64,000 nt of DNA from Annona cherimola (taxonomy: Eukaryota > Streptophyta > Magnoliopsida > Magnoliales > Annonaceae): NCBI GenBank assembly GCA_030490835.1, contig CM059972.1:46727452-46791451 (forward strand), written 5' to 3'. Shown here piece after piece: positions 47,006-57,809 of this stretch. The translations under genes and the position numbers were made by a program. Each line of letters starts with the position of its first letter. Position 1 is the stretch's first letter. The notes beneath the pieces are model-generated. The model did no database searches, was not told where the DNA came from, and saw only the letters and a program-made list of their open reading frames with translations.

Positions 47006-47413
47006 TTTAACCAAACTCCGAGAAAGGAGGATGAATTAAGTGATGCAGATGAAACAAAAGGAAAAGAACAACCAAAGGAAATCGAGCTCAAGCCAGAAAA
47101 CTCCATGGAGGAAGAGGTAAGTGAAGGTAATGATTCTTACAAACCTCCAACTGATTTAAAGTTCAAAAATGCCCATCCAATTGAGCAAGTCATTGGAAAT
47201 GTGTATGAAGGAGTGAAAACTAGAAGATCAAAGCAAAACATTTGTGGACAATATGCTTTTGTGTCCAAGATCGAACCAACTACCATTGAACAAGCTCTCA
47301 ATGATGAAAACTGGGTTATAGCAATGCAAGAAGAGCTAAACCAATTTGAAAGAAACAATGTATGACATTTAGTTCCCAGACCAAATGGTCATACAATTAT
47401 TGGTACCAAATGG
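47006..47413 (+). pseudogene. Sirevirus pol linker between integrase and reverse transcriptase
   Basis: In the pol frame. It holds an acidic linker and then SKIEPTTIEQALNDENWVIAMQEELNQFERN, the start of the copia RT domain, here split by a TGA at 47363-47365 where the family has Trp. After the stop the frame reads on through KWVF into the RT ORF. The part from 47105 to 47365 is an ORF of its own. Confidence 0.75.
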
Positions 47414-48529
47414 GTGTTTATGAACAAATTGGACAAAAGCGGACTTGTAATTAGGAACAAAGCCAGATTAGTAGCCAAAGGGTATTCCCAAGAAGAAGGA
47501 ATTGACTTTGAAGAATCATATGCACCCATGGCTAGATTAGAAGCCATACGTATCTTACTAGCATTTGCTTCTCATATGAATTTCAAATTGTTTCAAATGG
47601 ATGTAAAAAGCGCATTTCTGAACGGATATTTGAATGAAGAAGTATATGTTGAGCAACCCCCAGGATTTGAAGAAAAGGATCAATCAAAATATGTTTATAA
47701 ATTGACTAAAGCGTTATATGGACTAAAACAAGCCCCAAGAGCTTGGTATGAAAGGTTAAACAGATTTTTGATCGATCGTGAGTTTCAAAGAGGGAAAGTT
47801 GATACTACTTTGTTCATTAAATATAAAAGTAAAAATATTTTAATTGTACAAATTTATGTAGATGATATAATATTTGGAGCTACTGATGAAACTTTATGCC
47901 AAGAATTTTCTAAGATCATGCAGAGCGAATTTGAAATGAGCATGATGGGAGAACTGAATTACTTTCTCGGACTACAAATCAAGCAACAAAAAGAAGGAAT
48001 ATTCTTAAATCAGTCCAAATATGTCAAAGAAATGCTTAAGAAATTTGGAATGCAAAATGGTAAAGGGGCAAATACTCCAATGAGTTCTACAATCAAGATC
48101 GACACGGACGAAAACGGTAAATGTATCGATCAAAAACTTTATAGAAGCATGATAGGATCATTGTTATATTTAACTGCCTCTATACCAGATATTTTGTTTA
48201 GTGTTTGTATGTGCTCTAGATTTCAAGCATGTCCTAAAGAATCACATCTATTGGCTGTAAAAAGAATTTTTAAATATTTGATAAATACTACCAATCTTGG
48301 ACTATGGTATCCAAAGGGGTCAACATTTGACTTAATCGGCTATTCGGATGCGGATTTTGCCGGCTACAAAGTAGATAGAAAAAGTACTAGTGGAACCTGT
48401 CAATTTCTTGGAAATATGTTGGTTTCATGGTACTCAAGGAAACAAACCAGTGTTGCCCTATCTACTGCGGAAGCCGAATATATAGCCGCCAGAAGCTGTT
48501 GTGCCCAACTACTTTGGATGAAACAATAA
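47414..48529 (+). CDS. Sirevirus reverse transcriptase / RNase H
   Basis: 371 codons of the copia RT (RVT_2) and RNase H. It shows [12 protein letters not shown], the catalytic [12 protein letters not shown] (D63), [18 protein letters not shown] at 148-151, and in the RNase H YSDADFAG (D312), DRKSTSG and STAEAEY (E353). The frame ends at a TAA where the family normally has Gln (LWMKQ then LKDYG). The remaining RNase H continues in 48530-48796. The RT core itself appears intact. Confidence 0.9.
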   Translation: MFMNKLDKSGLVIRNKARLVAKGYSQEEGIDFEESYAPMARLEAIRILLAFASHMNFKLFQMDVKSAFLNGYLNEEVYVEQPPGFEEKDQSKYVYKLTKALYGLKQAPRAWYERLNRFLIDREFQRGKVDTTLFIKYKSKNILIVQIYVDDIIFGATDETLCQEFSKIMQSEFEMSMMGELNYFLGLQIKQQKEGIFLNQSKYVKEMLKKFGMQNGKGANTPMSSTIKIDTDENGKCIDQKLYRSMIGSLLYLTASIPDILFSVCMCSRFQACPKESHLLAVKRIFKYLINTTNLGLWYPKGSTFDLIGYSDADFAGYKVDRKSTSGTCQFLGNMLVSWYSRKQTSVALSTAEAEYIAARSCCAQLLWMKQ

Positions 48530-48796
48530 TTGAAAGATTATGGCATTGATTATTTCAATATTCCTATTAGATGTGATAATACAAGTGCTATATGTTTGAC
48601 TAAGAATCCTGTACTGCATTCAAAAACCAAGCATAGATGTAAGACATCACTTTATTAGAGAACATGTTGAGAATCATGATGTTTGTTTAGAATATGTGAA
48701 AACTGAAGATCAACTTGCTGATATCTTTACCAAACCACTAGCGAAGGAATCATTTTATAAAATTAGAAATGATATGGGGATGATAGAATTAAACTA
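48530..48796 (+). pseudogene. Sirevirus RNase H C-terminal remnant
   Basis: Continues in frame after the TAA (LKDYGIDYF, then CDNTSAICLTKNP) and shifts frame near 48633 by loss of two bases in the HSKTKHI...HHFIREH motif. It finishes with the conserved TEDQLADIFTKPL and a TAG at 48794-48796. This marks the true end of pol. Confidence 0.75.
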
Positions 48797-48839
48797 GAAA
48801 AATTACACAAGAAAATCTGATCTAAAAGAAGCCAAGTAG

Positions 48840-48960
48840 ATGAGTCAAGTCGACTCCAGTAAAGTCAAGTCGACTCCAGTGAAGTCGACTTGGGTGAAGC
48901 GAAGTCGACTCCGAGGGGTCGAAGTCGACTTCACCTAGGGCAAAGTCGACTCCGCGCGTG
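48840..48960 (+). promoter_or_regulatory. GTCGAC palindrome cluster before the third ORF
   Basis: Six GTCGAC hexamers in about 100 bp, mostly in AAGTCGACTCC context. This is the same motif family that fills the U3 parts of the LTRs. It stands between pol and the env-like ORF, so it may be a promoter or enhancer copy for a separate transcript. Inference from motif sharing only. Confidence 0.5.
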
Positions 48961-49438
48961 CGACGGATCGTCTTCCTCCTCTCTCCTTTTTCTTCTTTCT
49001 TCTTCCTTTCTTCTCCCGCCAGCAGCCTTCTCTTCTCAGGCGATTTTTCTCCAAATTCCTCTCCGATTTTCTTCCTTCTCCATCTTCTCCGGCAAGTCCC
49101 TCTCTCTCTCCTTCTCCGGTAGACACCTTCTCTCTCTGATTTCTCCGGCCATTTTCTCCGGCCAGTTCCGCTGTCTTCCCCTTGTCCGACCAACTCTTTT
49201 CTCTCTCTGTTTTCAGAAAATCCGGCAATACCGGCAGCCACTCTCTCTCTCCTTCTCATTTTTCCCCTTCTTATTCTTCTCCCGCTGTTCTTTCTCTTTC
49301 CAGCGCCTTCTACTCCGTCATTTCTGCTACTCTAGCACTTCCTTTTCACTGTTGCTCTGCCTAAGTCTCTCCTTTCTTCCATTTTCTTTCACTGCCTCCC
49401 TCTCTCAGCCTCTTTCTAAGTTTCCTAAATCCAAATCA
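48961..49438 (+). other. Polypyrimidine-rich leader of the third ORF
   Basis: About 480 bp dominated by C and T with TTCTCC/TTCTCCGG iterations, unlike the purine-rich pol around it. Long accidental ORFs run on both strands (one sense frame is open into the MAPKPRL start). It looks like an untranslated leader with initiator-type pyrimidine patches. Confidence 0.5.
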
Positions 49439-51070
49439 ATGGCTCCAAAACCCAGACTCCCAAAGCTAGCAGTCTCCAAACCTACGCAAAGACCTGTGCC
49501 TAGACCTTCAGGATCGAATACAGAGGAAGAAATTCCTAGAAGGCAAAGAACGTCTGCAAAACGAGCCAGAGAAGAACCTTCAACTTCAACAGGTCGAAGG
49601 GTCAGATTTCAAACCACAACCCAATCCTCAGATTGAGCTCAGAGATCAGAAAGTCAACCTCGAAGCTCAAACACTGGAGAAAGAAGGATTCCAATCATAA
49701 AAGGGCAAGTCCTAAAAATGCCCACAACCGATTTCCAAACAGAGCTTTAGCATAGTCGATTCTACAAGCATTTCTATGAAAGAAAGGTATTTATCTCAAA
49801 GATCATCGACTTTAAATTTCTCAAAGATTATGAGTTCGACATAGAAGAACTACTGGATTATCAGGGATGGACAAGTTTGCTGAAGACAGATGAAAGAGTA
49901 TATCCTGATCTGACAAGGTTATTTTACTATCTGTGGGATGATAACAAATTTTCAACCTTTGTCAAAGGCACAGAAATGTTTTTGGGAACAATGGCTAACC
50001 CAGATCAAGAAGAAGCAATAAAGAGAATAGGAAGAATTCTCGAAGTTCCATCCGAAGAAGAGTCACTTCCCCGAGATCTTACATTAGAAAGAACGTATAA
50101 TGAGCTGACAAAAAGCAACAAGTATCATCCAGGAACTAAGTTCCTGCATTACATGGACCTCTCTCCACGCCTTAGAGTCCTCAGATTACTCACCGCTCAC
50201 TGCATCTACCCAAAGGGCGGTGGAAGAAATCAGCTCAACCCGCAAGAGGCCATTATTCTATGGAAACTAGTCAATAAAGTCAAGATCAGCCCACCAAGAC
50301 TCTTTCTAGAAGCCTTGGCATCCCGAAAGGACAATCCTCGAGGCGTTTTACCTTACAGGACATGGATCACGAGGATCCTGGAGTACTATGAAGTGGACAT
50401 TGACGGTGAACCCTTCGAAGTCCCAAAAACCACAAATGCCATCAATAAGGCATTGCTCCAAAGAATAAAAATCAATTTGGAGCAGTTCAGAGATGAAAGG
50501 ATTTGGGAAAAGACGGGTGAAGCAGCTCCTGAAGAAGCTAGACAAGCACAAACTGAGGGGGAGCAGCCTCCAGAAGCCCAACCAGCTCCACCCCAGGACA
50601 TTCCTGAGGGGCCCGCATCTCCTATGACACATGGATCCTACTCTCCACAAGGATCTGCCATACCAGATCAGACGCCTCAACCTCCATCACAAGAGGTCAC
50701 GTTATAGAGCATCCGAGATGAGATAGCTGCTCTTCGAGAAGAAATGGGTCACCAAGAGGATAGAATCACCAGCCTAGTCTCCAAGGTTCTCACAGCTATC
50801 AATGATATGCATTCCCGACAAGACCGCATCGATCAGGAAATGCATACCATTAGATATCATCTCGCATCAGGGCGACACCAAAATCGGCCCATACCTGAAC
50901 TTGATCCATTCGATTCCGGATTAGTTCATCGAGATCCGACTCCCGCTCCAGTCTCTTCATTTTATTCATCCGCTCATGTTCGTCCTATCAAACCCATTCA
51001 ATCTTCATATCCCATTTCCCAATTTCAATTCACCAAAACCTTGGTCATTGAATCGTTTTTGAAGGATTGA
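49439..51070 (+). pseudogene. Sirevirus third ORF, putative plant transposon protein / env-like
   Basis: One frame of about 543 codons from MAPKPRLPKL to a TGA at 51068-51070, cut by TGA at 49634, TAG at 49748 and TAG near 50705. N-terminus: Arg/Pro/Ser-rich, nuclear-signal-like (KRAREE). Middle: the conserved domain widely labelled putative plant transposon protein (FYERKVF, ELLDYQGW, VYPDLTRLFY, then PRLRVLRLLTAHCIYPKGG, LPYRTWITRIL). The longest open piece is 49877-50707. After a Pro/Gln-rich stretch comes a coiled-coil segment (DEIAALREEMGHQEDRI). I see no signal peptide or transmembrane helix, so env-like is a positional name. Its function is unknown. Confidence 0.7.
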
Positions 51071-51085
51071 CAAAAAGGGGGAGAT
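51071..51085 (+). promoter_or_regulatory. Internal polypurine tract
   Basis: CAAAAAGGGGGAGAT directly after the third ORF resembles the tract before the LTRs. Sireviruses are known to carry more than one polypurine tract in this zone. It could prime plus-strand DNA. Confidence 0.6.
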
Positions 51086-51243
51086 AGAATAGAGTTTTTG
51101 AGAGTTTTTTAAGTACATAGCATAGGCTTTAGAGTATTTTGGGTCGGGTAGTTTGTATTTAGGTTTCATTTTTGCTTTACATTGTAATCTGTAATATGAA
51201 ATTCGTTTTATGAAACTTGTTTTATGTTCAAATATGTGTTTCA

Positions 51244-53054
51244 TGTTGGAAACAATGTTCAAAATAAAACAAATTGACCAAGGATTGAGTTTTGATGATT
51301 AACAAGAACTAATTTGAGTATATATATATGACTAATATGTTTGCCAAGTGTTTAAGGAAAGCAGAGAAGTCAAGTCGATCTTCGAGTCGACTTGAACTTC
51401 GACTTGGGAGTGAAGTCGATAGTGAAGTCGACTCCACTAGCGACTTCAAACAAGCCAAAACTGGACAGAGTTGAAAATGGAATTCTGACGAGTGAAGTCG
51501 CAGGCCAAGTCGACTCCACATGCGACTTGGGTAGTCAAGTCGCAGACGAAGTCGACTCCAGCATCGACTTCAAATTGCACAAAAGTGTCCAGCGTTGAAA
51601 TCTGGCTCCCGAAGATGACGAAGTCGCAGACGAAGTCGACTCCAGGTGCGACTTGGGCGAAGTCGCAGACCAGGTCGACTCCAACTTCGACTTGAGAAGT
51701 TTTGAAGTCTAAGCTGAAGTTTCAAAGCATATTCAAGATATCCATTTGAAGTTTCTCACATACAAATGAGATGTAAAGACTACTCTTAAAGAGAAACTTA
51801 AGTTTTGAAGATCAAAGCAAGAATCTAAGTACAAATTCAAATCAAGTCTATCAAGCTCAAAGCAAATCTTCAAGCTAGCTTCCAAATGGAGTAATACCCA
51901 AGTCATGAAGACCAAGTGAGTCCAAAGCAAAGCAAGGAACATACATATATTGTGCAAGGACTCAAAGCTTTCAAATGGTTTGCAAGATTCAAGACATTTC
52001 AAGAAGATCAAGGCCAAGCTCTACATTGAATCATAAGAACTACAAACATAAGGGCCACTCAACACTTATGAAGACTAAAGGGAGAAAGCTAAAGCAAACC
52101 AAGTGAGGATCAAGGCGTTTTTGCAATAGATCAAGCCAAGTCGCAACCCAAGTCGACTTCGGGATCAACTTGAGTTAAAGTCTGAAAGCCAAGTCGACCC
52201 AAGTCTCAGACTTGAGTTTCTAAAGAACCCAAGTCGCAGGCCAAGTCGACTTCATCTTCGACTTGGAGTATAACGTTCAAATTTTTGAACGTTGGAGTTC
52301 ATTTATTGCGCGCCAACCACTCCTACAACGTTCCAATCTTCCTCATTCTATAAAAAGACATTCAAATGAACGTGAGAAGATACAATACTCACTACTCTAA
52401 GGATCATAGAGAGAAAAGAAGTGCAAGAAAGACTTTCAAATCCCTTTTCTCCATATTTGAGTGTTTCAAAGGAAGAAAGAGCTTCAAACTGCAAGTTGCT
52501 TCAACGATCATCATCCCAGCTGTCTTTGATTTCTTTCTCGAGCTCAATCTGTCTACACAAATCTGTAAAGTGTAGTTCTTGCTTATTTTTATTATTTTGT
52601 TGTACTAAACTTGATTTAGCTTGGATAGCTAAGATCAAGTGTATGCAAGTAGGGAGTGATTGGAGTGAGATTCATCACCTACTTGTGCATTGAGTTGTTA
52701 CGCCCCCTAGAGCTAGAATCTAGAAGAGAGCAAGTGGCTCTAGTTGTATATGCCCCCTAGAGCTTTGAATCTAGAAGAGAGCGGTGACTCTAAGTGTATT
52801 CAAGGAATACATAGTGGAACCCAAGTCACAACGGAGTGTGAGCTTGGAAGAGTGGAGTAAGGAAGGTTTGCCCGAACCACTATAAATCTTGTGTTCTGTT
52901 TTCTATTACTGCTTTATTTTAATTGCTTTCCATTAGCTTTCATAAGGGGATTAATTTTTTGAAAGGGGTTAAGTTTTTGATTTACCAAAGATTTTTTAAA
53001 AGAACCCAATTCACCCCTCCCCTCTTGGGTTTAGCCATCAACTCGGGACCAACA
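51244..53054 (+). mobile_element. Nested solo Sirevirus LTR (LTR-B) with TTTCA target duplication
   Basis: 1811 bp, TGTTGG...CCAACA, flanked by TTTCA at 51239-51243 and 53055-53059. It has the same layout as LTR-A and LTR-C (GTCGAC clusters, TATA, double CCCCTAGAGCT units) but is much more diverged in the middle, so it comes from a related subfamily. It splits the 3' untranslated region of the outer element. No internal region remains: an earlier full element was reduced by LTR-LTR recombination. Confidence 0.9.
52349..52356 (+). promoter_or_regulatory. TATA box of solo LTR-B
   Basis: TATAAAAA at the position homologous to the TATA boxes of LTR-A and LTR-C. Confidence 0.6.
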
Positions 53055-53154
53055 TTTCATGCCTGCTATACTCTGTTTGAAAGTTATTATGATGAAACCA
53101 TATGATTGTGTTTCTCTTAAAATGTACAAACTCAAATTAGTTTTGTCAATCATC

Positions 53155-53167
53155 AAAAATGGGGAGA
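53155..53167 (+). promoter_or_regulatory. Polypurine tract of the outer Sirevirus
   Basis: AAAAATGGGGAGA one base before LTR-C. The same sequence precedes LTR-A at 42075-42086. It is the expected plus-strand primer. Confidence 0.8.
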
Positions 53168-53168
53168 T

Positions 53169-54880
53169 TGTTGGAAACAATGTCTAAAACAAAACAAAAT
53201 TGACCAAAGCATGAGTTTTGATGATTAACAAAGTTAAATTTGAGTATAAAGTGAATACTGATGATTATGTTGAATGTTTTAAGGAATGAAAACAGCCAAG
53301 TCGATTTCCAAGACGACTTGGACTTCGACTTAGGGTGAAGTCGAACCCAAAGTCGACTCCATCCTCGACTCCAAAATGAACCTCACGACCAGATTTGAAA
53401 ATGGAAGGAAAGCAGGTGAAGTCGCAGACCAAGTCGACTCCACTTGCGACTTGGGAAGCCAAGTCGCAGATGAAGTCGACTCCAACATCGACTTGAGATG
53501 GCAAAATCACTCCAAAGTTGATTTTGGGGCAGAAAAATACTGAAGTCGCAGACGAAGTCGACTCCAACATCGACTTGAGGTCTTCAAAGTTCAAGACTCA
53601 GTTTCAAGCTCATTTCAAGATTAACTTGAGTTTTCTCAAGACCAAATCAAAGGTGCTAGCTCATTATCAACTTAAGTTTCTCAAGTCCAAGGCAAAGCTT
53701 CAAGCATATTTCAAGATGAAGTTCAAGATATGAAGACTAATATCAAAAGAAAGCAAGGTGCATGAATCAAAGGCAAATCAACCATACAAGTTTTCAAGAT
53801 CTCCAAGACTCACAAGGTATACAAAATATGAAGCCAATCCAAAATGAAAATGATTGAAGGAAAGAAGCTAAGCAAGATAGAAGAAAATCAAACATGATCA
53901 AAATGTATTTGGCACAAAGAATTGGTCAAGTCGCAACCCAAGTCGACTCCAAGATCGACTTGAGTTCAAGTCTGAAACTAAGTCGACCCAAACTCAGACT
54001 TGGAAACTGCAGAAGTGAAGTCGCACACGAAGTCGACTCCACTTGCGACTTGGGAAGCCAAGTCGCAGACGAAGTCGACTTCACCTGCGACTTGGGGAAG
54101 TAACGTTCGAATTTTTGAACATTGGAACATTTATTGCGCGCCAACCACTTCTATAACGTTCAAATCTTCCCTCTTCTATAAATAGACACTCAAGCAAACG
54201 TGGAAACACACTAAATAGCCTAAAGAGAGGAAAGAAGTGCAAACAAGAGCTCTCATTTGCTTTTCTCCAAATTTGAGTGATCTATACACTTTCAAAGGAA
54301 GAACAAGCTTCAAGTTGCAAGTAGCTTCAACGATATACAACCGGTTGCTTCTACAGATTCTTCCTCAAGCTGAAACTTGCCTACACAACTCAGTAAAGTG
54401 TAGATCTTTCTTATTTTCATTATTCTTTGTTCTTGGTGCTTAGTTTGAGTTTGTTGTAACAAACCAAGACGTTGCAAGTAGAGTTGTGATTGGAGTTAAA
54501 CTCATCATCCACTTGTATCAATTGTATAAGCCCCCTAGAGCTAGAATCTAGAAGAGAGCATTGGCTCTGATTGTGTATGCCCCCTAGAGCTAGAATCTAG
54601 AAGAGAGCGGAGACTCTAAGTGTATTCACAGAATACATAGTGGAACCTAAGTCACAACGGTGTGTGAGCTTGGAAGAGTGGAGTAGGGAGAGGTTGCCCG
54701 AACCACTATAAATGTTGCCTACTGTTTTACTTTATTGCTTTCATTACTTCATTGCTCTCTATTTGTTTCAATCAAGGGGATTAAGCTTTCAATGGGTTAA
54801 GTTTTAATTTGCCGAATAATTTTATAAGAACCCAATTCACCCCTCCCCTCTTGGGTTTTGCCATTAACTCGGGACCAACA
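53169..54880 (+). repeat. Sirevirus 3' LTR (LTR-C)
   Basis: 1712 bp. By eye it differs from LTR-A at about 17 substitutions, three short indels and one 41-bp GTCGAC unit. TATA box at 54177-54184. Its last bases CCAACA join satellite sequence reading CGTATTTCATGAG. Confidence 0.9.
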
Positions 54881-55865
54881 CGTATTTCATGAGTTATTAT
54901 TAAATAAATTCTGTATAACAAGAAAAAACACGAGAATATGACATTCGCAGTTATTAAGTGTTATTATCTAATTTCTCTCAATGGAATAATTCGATTTAAT
55001 ATGAAAATAGTGATAAGATACATTTGTGAATAAAATAATTCATAAAAAATAATGATAAAATGCATTTCTAAATTACTAAAGCAATGTAACAATATTCCTA
55101 ACTGTTACGTCTCATTTTGTATAATTACTCATATTTTTGTGTGATTTCTTTGAAATTTTCATGCATTTTCGAATGAATAATAATTTCAATAATTCAAATA
55201 AACACTAAATAGTAGAAATAGTCTATGAAAACTTTTAGACTCTATCATGAGGTGATTTTATCCATCTAGTAGATTTATTTATCAAAATACATTATGTTAA
55301 AATTTTCGTACATTATGACAATTAAATACCAAATAATTGAGAAAATATAAAAATGTCAACTAATTAGATCCAAAATGAAAAGATTAGAGCCCCATTAGAT
55401 ATACACAACTCAAGACAGTTTTACCTAATTTGTGCGATGAAATAATATTATTCGGCATATTTCATGAGTTATTATTAAATAAATTCTTTATAACAAGAAA
55501 AAACAAGAGAATTTGACTTTCGCAGTTATTAAGTATTATTATCTAATTTCTCTCAATGGAATAACTCGATTTAATATGGAAATAGTGATAAGATACATTT
55601 GTGAATCAAATAATTAATAAAAAATAATGATAAAATATATTTCTAAATTACTAAACCCATGTAACAATATTCCTAATTGTTACGTCTCACTATGTATAAT
55701 TACTCATATTTTTGTGTGATTTCTTTCAAATTTTCATGCATTTTCGCATAAATAATAATTTCAATAATTCAAATAAACACCAAATAGTAGAAATAGTTTA
55801 TGAAAACTTTTAGACTCTATCATGAGGTGATTTTATCCATCTAGTAGATTTATATTTCAAAATAT
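54881..55865 (+). repeat. 575-bp satellite, middle block
   Basis: About 1.7 units between the Sirevirus and the LINE. The phase at its left edge (near unit position 53) does not continue the phase at 41879 (near position 300). At its right edge the phase is continued after the LINE. Confidence 0.9.
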
Positions 55866-55879
55866 AGATATTACGACTC

Positions 55880-56200
55880 AGTTGAATCGTCCCTCCCCTG
55901 TAGTCCCGACAGGCGACAAGGGCGCGCTCGGGATAGGGTGTGGGTGCCGGAGGTTTGGGGGGGTGCCGGAGGAAAACAGTAGAGGCTCTGCCACGGTCTG
56001 CTTTGGCTCCGAATTGCATCAGATTGCATTAACCACAGCTGGCCTTAGCTACGGATCGCATCTGTTTGCATTAGCCACGGTTGCTTTAGCTACAGATCCT
56101 ATCAGCTTGCATTAGCTACGGGCTTGCACCAGACTGCTTTACCTACGGGTTAGCTCTGCAACGGAGTGCATACGCTACAGATCGCATCAGCTTGCGGCCA
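55880..56200 (+). repeat. Iterated motif in the LINE 5' region
   Basis: Motifs of the type TTGCATTAGCTACGG and GATCGCATC recur imperfectly every 20-25 bp from about 55990 to 56195, including TTGCATTAACCACAG, TTGCATTAGCCACGG, TTGCATTAGCTACGG and GAGTGCATACGCTACAG. They may be part of an internal promoter. Confidence 0.5.
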
Positions 56201-56214
56201 AAGAAGAAAGGTTC

Positions 56215-57348
56215 GTGTCACTGAAGAGAGTTTCTCTAGTCGCCTCAGAGACAGAGATGAATCCGTCTTCGGCTGATTTGCTGGGGTCTGAATTGCAGAC
56301 GTTGTCGATCGAAGGTCCAGCGATAAAGAAGATTAACCTGGGAGAAAAGGCAGCAGTGCTCTGTACACTTTGGGCGGCAAAGTCGTTCAACAAAGAGTAT
56401 TTCAAAGGAATGCTGCGTCGTTTATGGCGAACAAAGGATACTCTCCACTTCACAGAGATTGGAGAGAATCTACTCATGGCTTCTTTCTCTGACCCCAGTG
56501 ACAGGAATCGCGTGCTCGAGGGCCGACCATGGCTGTTTGACCGAAACTTGGTCATTGTTGAGGACCTGCGGGAGGAAGCAGATTACGCCCATCTGCTGCT
56601 TGTCAAAACTCCTATGTGGGTTCAGATTCAAGGAATCCCTTTCATCGTCGACAAATCCTACTTGGGGCAGCACATTGGAGATACCTTTGAAGAAGTGCTT
56701 GAAATTAAGGCTACGGAGGCAGAAGTAAAGCTGAAAGTGATGCTCGATTGCAGGCAGCCCCTACGTAGGGGTATGTTCATCAAAATCGGTTCGCAAGAGA
56801 GAAAATGGATTAGCTTTCAATATGAAAAGCTACCTATTTTTTGCTACTGGTGTGGCGTTATGGGTCATGCACATAAAGACTGCCCAAAAGCGTCTGTGGA
56901 GAAACAGAAGATTACAGATGATGACATGCCCTACGGCAGTTGGATGAGGGTAGGGGTGAGACGATTGAAGCTGAGCTCTGAACCGAACTCAGGCAATAGA
57001 ATGGCCCCTGTAAGGTACCTTGGCAACCAGTTGTGCCATACGGGGGATAACGAAGGGCTGTCCACAAATCCCATGGAGGTAAACCAGCGCACTGCGGGTA
57101 CGGACAGAGGTGGGCAATTGGGCAGCGAAGAGGACATGAATTCTGGGCAGGTGAGCACAGGCAGTGTAAGGGATGTTCGTGGGCAGATGGAGAGACCAAC
57201 TGGGGACGTTCGTAAACTGCAACTGGCTACTGATTCCCCCACTCAATCTACTCTAGTTTATGCAAAAGGAAAGGAGATCAGCGGTGGGGACCAAAGGGAA
57301 CAGGGGCAGCAAGGACTACCACTTTTTGTTGGGGGTGGGAAGAACTGA
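56215..57348 (+). CDS. LINE ORF1 protein (DUF4283 and CCHC)
   Basis: 377 codons. The RNA-binding DUF4283 domain spans about 45-180 (LWAAKSFNKEYFKGML, LEGRPWLFDRNLVIV, PMWVQIQGIP). It is followed by a CCHC knuckle at C210, C213, H218, C223 (CYWCGVMGHAHKDC) of the zf-CCHC_4 type. The tail is Gly/Gln-rich. Expected role: chaperone that binds LINE RNA in the ribonucleoprotein. The usual C-terminal part follows in another frame at 57507-57809, so a frameshift lies between about 57290 and 57500. A second in-frame ATG at 56257 is an alternative start. Confidence 0.85.
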   Translation: MSLKRVSLVASETEMNPSSADLLGSELQTLSIEGPAIKKINLGEKAAVLCTLWAAKSFNKEYFKGMLRRLWRTKDTLHFTEIGENLLMASFSDPSDRNRVLEGRPWLFDRNLVIVEDLREEADYAHLLLVKTPMWVQIQGIPFIVDKSYLGQHIGDTFEEVLEIKATEAEVKLKVMLDCRQPLRRGMFIKIGSQERKWISFQYEKLPIFCYWCGVMGHAHKDCPKASVEKQKITDDDMPYGSWMRVGVRRLKLSSEPNSGNRMAPVRYLGNQLCHTGDNEGLSTNPMEVNQRTAGTDRGGQLGSEEDMNSGQVSTGSVRDVRGQMERPTGDVRKLQLATDSPTQSTLVYAKGKEISGGDQREQGQQGLPLFVGGGKN

Positions 57349-57506
57349 ACGGTATGGTGGGAGGTCCGGTGTGGCAGACGACTGGACCCCGGCAGTCAGA
57401 GAGTAGGGAGGCAGATGGCATTAGTCGTGGGGCGGGATGCTTCTAGGGGCCTCGGAAGGGGGCTGGTTGATCCTATGTTGTTTGATGTACAGTACAAGCA
57501 GGGGAG

Positions 57507-57809
57507 GTGGGGAATGAGGGGAAGTTTTGTTTTCAAATGGGAGGTACCGGGGAGGATCATTCAGGGGGTTTCGAACCTGGGGATAATCTTATGCAGGATA
57601 ATAGGAGGGGGTGGAAGAGGAGAGCCCAGGAAGGGAAGGGAAAGGAACCGCCTAATCTCAATGGGGGAGGGGGATCTCGGAATCAGAAAAGAGGAAGAAT
57701 GGAGGTCCCGGGGGAGCTATTGGAGGAGGGGAAGCGGGCAAAGGTAATGGACGGGGGCGTTCATGGGGAGGTGGAGGCTGAGGGGTTTCCTCAGCCCCAC
57801 CTCAACTGA
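57507..57809 (+). pseudogene. LINE ORF1 C-terminal remnant in shifted frame
   Basis: Basic/Gly-rich sequence ending in GKRAKVMDG...EAEGFPQPHLN, the type of tail that plant LINE ORF1 proteins show just before ORF2. It ends one base before the ATG of ORF2 at 57811. Upstream in this frame there are stops near 57450 and 57480. Confidence 0.5.

Larger units (their letters stand above)
41880..54880 (+). mobile_element. Sirevirus (Maximus/SIRE-type Ty1-copia) complex with nested solo LTR
   Basis: LTR-A 42088-43843, internal region with gag, pol and a third ORF, then LTR-C 53169-54880. LTRs begin TGTTGG and end CCAACA. The primer site for initiator tRNA-Met follows LTR-A at once. Lineage evidence: gag with two CCHC knuckles and a long coiled coil, copia-order pol (protease, integrase, RT, RNase H), and a 3' ORF of the putative plant transposon/env-like type. 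The LTRs differ at about 17 substitutions plus a few indels over 1.7 kb. All ORFs are broken. The right end joins the 575-bp satellite at another phase than the left end, so no target duplication is recognisable. Confidence 0.9.

Noticed and set aside
48822..49259. Minus-strand Arg/Glu-rich ORFs opposite the leader of the third Sirevirus ORF
   Set aside because: Low-complexity reading of the polypyrimidine tract; the sense strand leads into the conserved ORF.
48890..49438. N-terminal extension of the third ORF back to 48890
   Set aside because: The frame is open, but the sequence is Ser/Leu/Phe-rich pyrimidine tract without protein character. The ATG at 49439 starts a typical N-terminus.
57415..57747. 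110-codon ORF between LINE ORF1 and ORF2
   Set aside because: Gly/Arg-rich shadow of the shifted ORF1 tail at 57507-57809.
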